Shown: one piece after another, positions 6,932 through 12,509 of the stretch
How positions within the stretch are numbered: the stretch's first letter is position 1
Layout of the letters: every line of letters starts with the position of its first letter
Source: MGOM01 sp035455265
GTDB taxonomy: Bacteria; Chloroflexota; Anaerolineae; Anaerolineales; E44-bin32
DNA: 17,463 bases
Reading direction: 5' to 3'
Assembly: GCA_035455265.1 (NCBI GenBank)
Contig: DATIFK010000118.1
Coordinates: 1-17,463 of the forward strand
Notes under the pieces: model-generated
Told to the model about the DNA's origin: nothing
What the model saw: only the letters and a program-made list of their open reading frames with translations
Databases searched by the model: none
Made by a program: the position numbers and the translations under genes

Positions 6932-7441
6932 TTATCCCTGGACATGCGATTCGAGCAGGTACAGGAACTTGTCGGCGCCGCGGGTGACGTCAATGAAGAG
7001 GTCGTTGGTGGCCATGTCGTCGAGCTGCTCGGCCCGCTCGATCGCGTGGCGGGCTGAGGCGGCGTAGGCCGCCACGCGCTCGATCACCGCCTGCAGGACG
7101 TCCTTCTCTTCGAACACCTCGGGCGGCATGTCCGGCAGGCTCGAGGCGACGGACGCCATGCGAATGGTGCCGAGAGCCGTTCCGCCCAGAGCCGTCGCCC
7201 GCTCGGCGATCACGTCGACGAACTCCTCCAACATCTCGGCGAGCTCGTCAAAGAGCTTGTGCAACTGGAAGAAGTTCATTCCCTTGACGTTCCAGTGGGC
7301 GTGTTTGGCCTGGCTGTACAGATCCAGGCTGTCGGCCAGCTGTTGATTCAAGAGCGACACCAACTCCTGACGCGCCTCCTCCGGCAGATCGATCGCGGTC
7401 GCGAACATACGTACGTCCCGCAGTTCGAGCGTTCTCACCAT
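6932..7441 (-). CDS. dps: Dps-family ferritin-like DNA-protection protein
   Basis: Dps forms a 12-subunit cage that oxidises Fe(II) with peroxide and stores the iron, protecting DNA. The predicted protein is 169 residues. The shared ferroxidase ligands are all present with E. coli Dps spacing: H49 in HAHWNVKG, H61 and D65 in QLHKLFDEL, and D76 and E80 in FVDVIAERATALGG. The frame is open to 7567, but that extension is low-complexity. The ATG at 7441 has a strong GGAGGT Shine-Dalgarno at 7446-7451 and gives a normal Dps N-terminus (MVRTLELRDV). No Lys-rich DNA-binding tail is obvious, so direct DNA binding is uncertain. The Csp-like copper gene follows 39 bases downstream. Upstream is a 260-base divergent region with palindromes that may regulate it. 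Confidence 0.93.
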   Translation of the reverse strand: MVRTLELRDVRMFATAIDLPEEARQELVSLLNQQLADSLDLYSQAKHAHWNVKGMNFFQLHKLFDELAEMLEEFVDVIAERATALGGTALGTIRMASVASSLPDMPPEVFEEKDVLQAVIERVAAYAASARHAIERAEQLDDMATNDLFIDVTRGADKFLYLLESHVQG

Positions 7442-7445
7442 CGAA

Positions 7446-7451
7446 ACCTCC
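7446..7451 (-). promoter_or_regulatory. Shine-Dalgarno site fixing the dps start
   Basis: GGAGGT on the minus strand lies four bases before the ATG at 7441. It settles the start against the upstream in-frame ATGs of the longer open frame. Confidence 0.75.
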
Positions 7452-7523
7452 ACCCCTTCGAATTCGTCCTGCGCGGCCGGCGACCGGGCCCGCGAGCAGC
7501 GCGCGCCACCTCCAAGGATGGCG

Positions 7524-7536
7524 CAGGTCATACCTG
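7524..7536. promoter_or_regulatory. Palindrome CAGGT-cat-ACCTG, candidate operator
   Basis: Perfect 5-bp arms around a 3-base centre, about 85 bases upstream of dps and 165 upstream of the phosphomutase. On the minus strand its middle includes TATGAC, which could double as a weak -10 box for dps. No regulator can be named from the sequence. Confidence 0.35.
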
Positions 7537-7547
7537 TATTGTCTAGA

Positions 7548-7571
7548 ACCGTTCCGGGCTTGCCCAACGGT
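7548..7571. promoter_or_regulatory. Stem-loop in the dps/phosphomutase divergent region
   Basis: Outer arms ACCGTT (7548-7553) and AACGGT (7566-7571) pair perfectly, and inside them GGGC (7556-7559) pairs with GCCC (7562-7565). The stretch immediately to the right (7572-7610) has GGATAC and GGGATAC as a near-direct repeat plus a GTATAC. The rest of the 260-base gap (7442-7701) shows no open frame of interest. Confidence 0.4.
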
Positions 7572-7661
7572 CATGGATACGAATGGGATACAGGCGGGGT
7601 ATACGGACCGTGGTTCGCTGCCCAATGGCGCCGGCCCTTTGAGTGGCGCGTGGACCGTGCA

Positions 7662-7670
7662 TGTTACAAT
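7662..7670 (+). promoter_or_regulatory. Extended -10 promoter of the phosphomutase gene
   Basis: TGTTACAAT is an extended -10 element. Transcription would begin near 7677, giving a leader of about 25 bases that holds GAGG (7688-7691) before the ATG at 7702. Unlike the two promoters near 3805-3939, this one leaves room for a ribosome-binding site. Confidence 0.6.
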
Positions 7671-7701
7671 CCGCGACGTTCCCACCTGAGGTTCTCAGCG
7701 A

Positions 7702-9165
7702 ATGGCGATCCACTTCGGCACCGACGGCTGGCGCGGCGTCATCTCCGACACGTTCACCTTCGACAATCTGCGCCTCGTCACGCAAGCGGTGGCGGACGCG
7801 GTGGCGTCGAAGGAGTGGTTCAACGGCAGCCTGACATCCACGGCCTCGCCCGATCCGCGCACCATGGTCGTCGGGTTCGACACGCGCTTCCTGTCCGACC
7901 GTTACGCCGTCGAGGCGGCGCGCGTGCTGGCCGCCAACGGCTTCTGCGTGCACCTGACCACGGCCGACGTCCCCACCCCGACCCTGTCACACGCCGTCCT
8001 GCAGCGCGGCGCCATCGCCGGCCTGATGATCACCGCCTCGCACAACGCCCCACGCTACAACGGGCTCAAGCTCAAGGCCGCCTACGCCGGTTCGGCCACG
8101 CCGGAACAATGCCGCCGCGTCGAGGTCTACATCACGGACAATGAGAGCCGCGCCCGCGGCCCGAATCTGATGGACCTGGACCGGGCGCGCCAGGAAGGCC
8201 TCATCCAGCGCTTTGACCCCTCACCGGCTTACGAGGACCACCTGCGGCGCCTGATCGACTTCGACGCCATCGCCCGCCGGCCGCAGCGGGTCGTGATCGA
8301 CTCGATGCACGGCTCCGGCCGCGGGCTGATCGCCAAGATGCTCGAAGGTACGGGCTGCCAGGTCGTCGAAATTCGAGGCGAGATGAACCCGGGTTTCGGC
8401 GGGATCCACCCGGAGCCGATCGCCCGCTACCTGGAGGCGCTGAACACGGCGCTGTCGGACGGCCGCGGCGATCTCGGGCTGGCGACGGATGGTGACGGCG
8501 ACCGCATCGGCGCCATGGACGGACGCGGCCGCTTCGTCGACCCGCACCGCATTCTGGGCCTGGCGCTGCGCTACCTCGTCGAGACCCGCGGTTGGAAGGG
8601 CAAGGTCATCAAGACGGTATCGACCACCCAGATGCTCAACCGCCTGGCGGCCAGCTACGGCCTGGAGGTCGTCGAGACTCCCGTCGGCTTCAACCATATC
8701 GCCGAGTACATGCTGCGCGGCGAGGCTTTGCTGGGCGGCGAAGAATCAGGCGGCATGTCCTTCCAGGGGCACATTCCCGAGGGCGACGGCATCCTGATGG
8801 GGTTGCTGCTGGTCGAGATGGTGGCGGTCCTGGGGGCGCCGCTGCAGGCGCTGGTGGACGACCTGCTGGCCCGCGCCGGCCCGGCGCACTACGAACGCGT
8901 CGACTTGCGCCTGTCGGCTCCCATCTCGAAGGCGCGCATGGTCGATCGTCTGCTGCAGGAAGCACCGGTGGCCATCGGGGGAGTTCGCGTGGCGCGCGTC
9001 AACCCACTGGACGGCGTCAAGTATCTGCTCGAAGATGATTCCTGGCTGCTGATCCGCCCCTCGGGGACGGAACCCGTGCTCCGCGTCTATGCGGAAGCGC
9101 GCGATCCGGCGATGGTGGAAGCCCTGGTCGCCCACGGGCGGGCGGTGGCGGAAAGCAAGACGTAG
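7702..9165 (+). CDS. Phosphoglucomutase/phosphomannomutase (alpha-D-phosphohexomutase)
   Basis: A 487-residue cytoplasmic enzyme that interconverts hexose 1- and 6-phosphates through a phosphoserine. Four-domain family landmarks are all present: FGTDGWRG at 5-12, the active-site TASHN loop at 111-115 with phosphoserine S113, the metal-binding DGDGDR at 263-268, the sugar-specificity loop GEESGG at 346-351, and the phosphate-binding RPSGTEP at 452-458. GEESGG is common in enzymes that use glucose or mannose phosphates, so GlmM activity is less likely, but substrate cannot be fixed from sequence alone. The start is supported by GAGG ten bases upstream. It could link glycogen or cell-surface sugar synthesis to the galactose pathway implied by galK, although the genes are far apart here. 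It converges on the ATPase gene across a heptamer repeat region. Confidence 0.95.
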   Translation: MAIHFGTDGWRGVISDTFTFDNLRLVTQAVADAVASKEWFNGSLTSTASPDPRTMVVGFDTRFLSDRYAVEAARVLAANGFCVHLTTADVPTPTLSHAVLQRGAIAGLMITASHNAPRYNGLKLKAAYAGSATPEQCRRVEVYITDNESRARGPNLMDLDRARQEGLIQRFDPSPAYEDHLRRLIDFDAIARRPQRVVIDSMHGSGRGLIAKMLEGTGCQVVEIRGEMNPGFGGIHPEPIARYLEALNTALSDGRGDLGLATDGDGDRIGAMDGRGRFVDPHRILGLALRYLVETRGWKGKVIKTVSTTQMLNRLAASYGLEVVETPVGFNHIAEYMLRGEALLGGEESGGMSFQGHIPEGDGILMGLLLVEMVAVLGAPLQALVDDLLARAGPAHYERVDLRLSAPISKARMVDRLLQEAPVAIGGVRVARVNPLDGVKYLLEDDSWLLIRPSGTEPVLRVYAEARDPAMVEALVAHGRAVAESKT

Positions 9166-9174
9166 CGCAAGTCA

Positions 9175-9321
9175 CCAGCCTCCAGCTGCCGGCTCCCTGC
9201 TCCCAGCTTCCAGCTTCCAGTTTCCAGTTGCCAGTCGTGCAAGGACTGAAAACTGGCGATTGGGAACGGGTAGCCGATCCTGCAGGTTGGTGGCTGTAGG
9301 CTGGCAGCTGGCGGCGGGAAG
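9175..9321. repeat. Two opposed CCAGCTT-type heptamer arrays with central hairpin
   Basis: From 9175 to 9237 nine heptamers run in strict 7-base phase on the plus strand: CCAGCCT, CCAGCTG, CCGGCTC, CCTGCTC, CCAGCTT, CCAGCTT, CCAGTTT, CCAGTTG, CCAGTCG. From 9321 back towards 9241 a more degenerate array runs on the minus strand (CCAGCTG, CCAGCCT, ACAGCCA, CCAACCT and onward). The arrays meet in an imperfect hairpin, arms 9224-9236 and 9244-9256 with 11 of 13 pairs and a 7-base loop. Each array therefore begins just after the stop codon of one of the two convergent genes and reads in that gene's direction. The hairpin may serve as a weak bidirectional terminator, without a T-tract. Confidence 0.75.
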
Positions 9322-10665
9322 CTAGGCCTCGGCCGCGTCGGGCAGCGGGGCCGACAGCAGCTTGTAGCCGCGGCCGCGCTGGGTCAGCAGGTAGCGAGGG
9401 TCGGCGGGATCGGCCTCGATCTTGCTGCGCAAACGGCTGACCAGCTTCTCGACCCGGGCGTCGTCCACTTCCCCGAGGTACTTCTCCCCCCAGACCGCCG
9501 TCACGATCTGGTACTTGTCGGTCAGCTTGTCGCGCCGGGAGTTGAGCGTCTCGAGCAGCCGGTACTCGAGGTCGGTCAGCACCGGCACACGCAGGCCATC
9601 GACCCAGACGTCGCCCGAGTCGGTGTCGATCTCGACGCCGCGCCGCACGGCCCCCGCTCCGTGCTGGCGCCGCACGGCGAAGTCTGCCAGCAGCGGCGAA
9701 AAGATCTTCCCGTTGTGCACGATCCCCAGCGTTTCCAGGCGCCGCCGCTGTTGGGGAGATAGACCGGCGGACTCGTCGCTCGCCAGCGACGTGAGCGCGA
9801 CCTGCTCCTCGTCTTGCAGCTGGCCCCAGATCTTGAGGCACTCCGCCCGCGGGGCCGGATGGCCGCGGATGCGCTGGCGCGCTTCGTCGCCGCGAACCGC
9901 CGGCGCCTCCATCAACGCCTGGGCCACCGCTACCAGCAGGCCCGGGTGACCCCCCGCCTGCTCGAGGCACAGGCGCCGCGCCTCGGCATCCAGCGCATCG
10001 CCGGCGACGGCCTCCAGCAGGTGGCCGGCGTCGGCTTCCTCCAGCGGAGGCATGGTGTACGTCGAGCGGGCGAACATCTCGGCGAACTCGTCCTCGACGT
10101 CGCGGCCGCGCAGCTCCTCCAGCCCCCGCAGCGTCGCCGTGACGAAGCTCAGGCGGTCGCTGAATCGATCGCGCAGCGCCCGCAGATTCAGCAAGGCACG
10201 GTCCTCGAGGGCGGCGTAGACCTCGTCGAACTCATCGAGCAGCAATCCCAGCGCGCTCCCAAGCCTCTCACAGACCTCGGTCAGGGCCAGATTGAAAGCC
10301 AGCGAAGCCGTGAACGACGTCGAAGCTTCCGTCACCGCCTGGTGGTGGCTGCGCAGCGCCGCCGCCAATTCGGGCGAGGTCTCGGTCACCAGACGCTCGA
10401 GGATGGACCGCAGCACGACCTCGTAGAACGCCTGGGCGCTGATGGCGACGGCGCGGTTGCAGTCGACATACACCAGCGTGATGGGCCGGGCGACCTGCCG
10501 TCGGAACAGCGTCTCGGAGGGATCGCCCGCCAAGGAGCGCATCAGGGAAGACTTCCCGGTGTTGCTCAGGCCGCGCACGGCGGCACACTCGCCCGCCGCC
10601 AGGTCGCCGAGCACGCGCTTGGAAAGGGTCGGAAACGGGAGGGGCCATTCCGTGGTGGCGGGCAT
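9322..10665 (-). CDS. STAND/AAA-like P-loop ATPase fused to an OmpR-type winged-helix domain
   Basis: A 447-residue predicted ATP-dependent regulator. The N-terminal P-loop ATPase domain has Walker A GLSNTGKS (32-39), a YVDCN strand (66-70), Walker B LLLDEFDEV (141-149, D144-E145) and a sensor-like SFVTATLRG (173-181), as in archaeal-type AAA/STAND ATPases. A helical region follows (about 205-335). The C-terminus (343-436) is a PhoB/OmpR winged helix: a beta strand pair, LTDLEYRLLETL, VWGEKYLGEVDDARVEKLVSRLRSKIE, and the wing YLLTQRGRGYKL. There is no receiver domain. The longer frame to 10797 is rejected because it would cover the extended -10 promoter at 10718-10726; the ATG at 10665 gives a clean domain start. 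Target genes are unknown; autoregulation or control of the neighbouring envelope operon is a guess. Confidence 0.85.
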   Translation of the reverse strand: MPATTEWPLPFPTLSKRVLGDLAAGECAAVRGLSNTGKSSLMRSLAGDPSETLFRRQVARPITLVYVDCNRAVAISAQAFYEVVLRSILERLVTETSPELAAALRSHHQAVTEASTSFTASLAFNLALTEVCERLGSALGLLLDEFDEVYAALEDRALLNLRALRDRFSDRLSFVTATLRGLEELRGRDVEDEFAEMFARSTYTMPPLEEADAGHLLEAVAGDALDAEARRLCLEQAGGHPGLLVAVAQALMEAPAVRGDEARQRIRGHPAPRAECLKIWGQLQDEEQVALTSLASDESAGLSPQQRRRLETLGIVHNGKIFSPLLADFAVRRQHGAGAVRRGVEIDTDSGDVWVDGLRVPVLTDLEYRLLETLNSRRDKLTDKYQIVTAVWGEKYLGEVDDARVEKLVSRLRSKIEADPADPRYLLTQRGRGYKLLSAPLPDAAEA

Positions 10666-10717
10666 GTTGTCAGGCTCTCGTGTTCCACACGTCAATGGGG
10701 CGACGGACGATGGCTGG

Positions 10718-10726
10718 ATGATAGCA
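10718..10726 (-). promoter_or_regulatory. Extended -10 promoter of the ATPase/winged-helix gene
   Basis: On the minus strand TGCTATCAT fits an extended -10 box. Transcription from about 10711 would give a leader of about 45 bases before the ATG at 10665. This suggests the regulator is transcribed separately from the operon upstream of it. Confidence 0.55.
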
Positions 10727-10762
10727 CGCGCGATCGGGAATGCCACTCCCCCCGGACGCGAC

Positions 10763-10788
10763 GGCAGGGCCGGTTGGCCGGCCCTGCC
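10763..10788. terminator. Perfect 11-bp hairpin, probable terminator of the envelope operon
   Basis: Arms GGCAGGGCCGG (10763-10773) and CCGGCCCTGCC (10778-10788) pair without mismatch round a TTGG loop. The hairpin lies 33 bases past the stop of the last operon gene (10822) and upstream of the next promoter. There is no T-tract on either strand, so termination would depend on hairpin stability alone or on a factor. Confidence 0.6.
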
Positions 10789-10821
10789 GAACGTCACGTC
10801 CCTTGAGGCGCGCGGCGCGTC

Positions 10822-11364
10822 TCAGCTGGCCGGCCGCATGCGCATTCCGCGGGCGACGATAGCCACCAGAATGAGAACGGCGCCCAGGGCGATCAGCATG
10901 GGGAAGCCACCCTCATCGGCGAACCCGGTGGTAGGCAGCGCCGTCACCGTCGGTGACGGAGTCAGCGCGCGCTGTGTCGCCAGGAAGGCCGCCGTGACGG
11001 CGGCCGGATCGAGGGTCGCGGCCGTGCCCGTCGGGGTGGCGCTAGGCACCACGACAACGGGCGTCGGTGTACGGGTGGCGGTCGGCGAAGGCGTTGCGGT
11101 ATGGGTCGCCGGCGAGGTCGCCGACGGGAAGAGCGCCCCCGCCGTTTGCGTGATCGCCTGCGCCACCTGGGTGTTCTCCAGAGCGATCTCGGTCGCCCGA
11201 TTGACGGCCGCCTGCCGCTGGCGCGGCGCCAGGATCAGCGCGTACACCGCCAGGCAGATCATGCTCAGGACGAGCAGACCCCCGATGCCCGCGGCAGCCA
11301 TGACGAACGTCCGGTTCGAGGACTCTTCGGGTGGAGGACCGCCGATCTCAAAGTCTTCAGCCAT
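10822..11364 (-). CDS. Bitopic Thr/Pro-rich envelope protein with LPTTG-type C-terminal tail
   Basis: A 180-residue protein of unknown function. It has an acidic cytoplasmic N-terminus (1-18), a membrane helix at about 19-46, an outside segment with an Ala/Thr/Gln-rich helix (52-79), a Thr/Pro-rich stalk (about 80-142), and then LPTTG at 143-147 followed by a short acidic stretch, a hydrophobic helix (154-171) and a basic tail (RGMRMRP). The last part has the exact layout of a sortase sorting signal. The first helix lacks a clear signal peptidase site and may be an anchor, so with the second helix the protein could simply span the membrane twice. GGAG lies about nine bases before the ATG. It is the last gene of the operon, 39 bases after its neighbour. 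No sortase gene is seen in the window. Confidence 0.8.
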   Translation of the reverse strand: MAEDFEIGGPPPEESSNRTFVMAAAGIGGLLVLSMICLAVYALILAPRQRQAAVNRATEIALENTQVAQAITQTAGALFPSATSPATHTATPSPTATRTPTPVVVVPSATPTGTAATLDPAAVTAAFLATQRALTPSPTVTALPTTGFADEGGFPMLIALGAVLILVAIVARGMRMRPAS

Positions 11365-11403
11365 CGTCTCTTCTCCTCGCGACTCGATCCCCGAGCCGGC
11401 CTT

Positions 11404-12471
11404 CTACTGAAGGATCTCGAGGTTGGCCAGGGGCACGTTGACCGGCCCCAGGCCTTCCAGGTCCACTCGGGCACTGCGCGCCAGGATGCCGCTGGGATAC
11501 GCGACCGCCCGCATCAGGACTTCCCGCACGACGCCGACCAACCCCTGGTACGGGGCCTGGACGGCGCGCACGCGCACGCCCGGTTGCAGCGGAACGACTT
11601 CGTCCGGCAGGGATACCTGCCGGTTGGTGGTCTGAGGGATGATGACTTCGGGGCGCTGGGTGCTGTACAGGCCACCGACGCGCCCGTCGAGAGAAGCCTC
11701 GCGCCCGGCATTGCCGCTCAGCAGGGCATACGCGGCCGAGTTCATCGGCACATCCCCGAAGCCTTCGATGACCAGCACGGGATAGGGCAGACGGCGCACG
11801 ACCGGAATGAGATCGGAGGCCAATCCGCCCAGGATCAGACCGCGGCACGACAGCTCCGTCGCCTGATGCAGCGGGGCCGTGTGGACGCAGATCCCGGCCA
11901 CAAGGACGGCGCCGCGGAGATTGATGTCGAAATCCTCGGTCCGCAGCCGCTCGGTGGCGCCGCCTCCGGCCACCCGCAAGACTCCGTGATCCTGGCGGCC
12001 GTTCCCCCACACCGCCTGGATCAGCGCCGCCGTCGCCTCCAGCGTGACGCTCTGCACGCCGTCGGTGGCGACGACGATGCCGGCGTACCCCGCTTTGAGC
12101 GAAACGGTGTCGCCGTGGGCTTCGAACAGAATGCGGCCCGCGTCGACGCCGACGACCTGGCCGGCGGCGGGCGCACGCAGCGTCCGGCGGCCAAGGCCGA
12201 CCGGGCCGGCCAGGATGTCGCCGCTGTCCACACGCTCGCCGGGCTGGCGCCGCAAGTGGCGGGAGGCGTCCTTCTCGGGGATACCCAGCGCGCGGGGCAT
12301 ATCCAGCAAGTAGTGGCGAGCGGGCGGCTCGGCCTGAGCCAGGACGTCGCCTGCCTGAACCTTCTCGTTGACCCTGGCCGTGACGGTGCCGGCAGCCGGC
12401 AAGGACGCCTCACGGCGGACCGTGGTCAGGGGGATGACATGCGTAATCGGAAGCATGGTCTCCTGACTCAT
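11404..12471 (-). CDS. Conserved-looking beta-rich protein with swivel-like repeats and KOW-like tail
   Basis: A 355-residue protein that I cannot assign to a named family. The N-terminal half holds two segments resembling biotinyl/lipoyl or sandwich-barrel hybrid folds: PAAGTVTARVNEKVQAGDVLA (25-45) and GERVDSGDILAGP (78-90) with LRAPAAGQVVGVDAGRILFEA (98-118). No biotinylated or lipoylated Lys motif is present. The middle (about 130-265) is hydrophobic and Gly-rich with alternating strands and helices (GAVLVAGICV, GLILGG, YPVLVIEGFGDVPM). The C-terminus (297-354) looks KOW-like: a PGVRVRAVQAPYQGLVGVV strand pair and a final VNVPLANLEIL. There is no signal peptide or membrane helix. The ATG at 12471 follows GGGGGA; the ATG at codon 6 (12456) has AGGAG just upstream and is a real alternative. 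It lies 38 bases after the MutL-like gene, suggesting a shared task. Confidence 0.75.
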   Translation of the reverse strand: MSQETMLPITHVIPLTTVRREASLPAAGTVTARVNEKVQAGDVLAQAEPPARHYLLDMPRALGIPEKDASRHLRRQPGERVDSGDILAGPVGLGRRTLRAPAAGQVVGVDAGRILFEAHGDTVSLKAGYAGIVVATDGVQSVTLEATAALIQAVWGNGRQDHGVLRVAGGGATERLRTEDFDINLRGAVLVAGICVHTAPLHQATELSCRGLILGGLASDLIPVVRRLPYPVLVIEGFGDVPMNSAAYALLSGNAGREASLDGRVGGLYSTQRPEVIIPQTTNRQVSLPDEVVPLQPGVRVRAVQAPYQGLVGVVREVLMRAVAYPSGILARSARVDLEGLGPVNVPLANLEILQ

Positions 12472-12509
12472 GACTCAGCGGTCCCCCAGATGCAAGTCCG
12501 GTGCCAGGG

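Noticed and set aside
7442..7567. 42-residue N-terminal extension of dps
   Set aside because: Strong GGAGGT Shine-Dalgarno before the ATG at 7441, and the extension overlaps the candidate operator region.
9175..9256. Possible CRISPR array
   Set aside because: The units are 7 bases long and contiguous with no spacers, and no cas gene is nearby.
10666..10797. 44-residue N-terminal extension of the ATPase/winged-helix gene
   Set aside because: It would contain the hairpin and the extended -10 promoter, and has no domain content; the ATG at 10665 gives a normal start.
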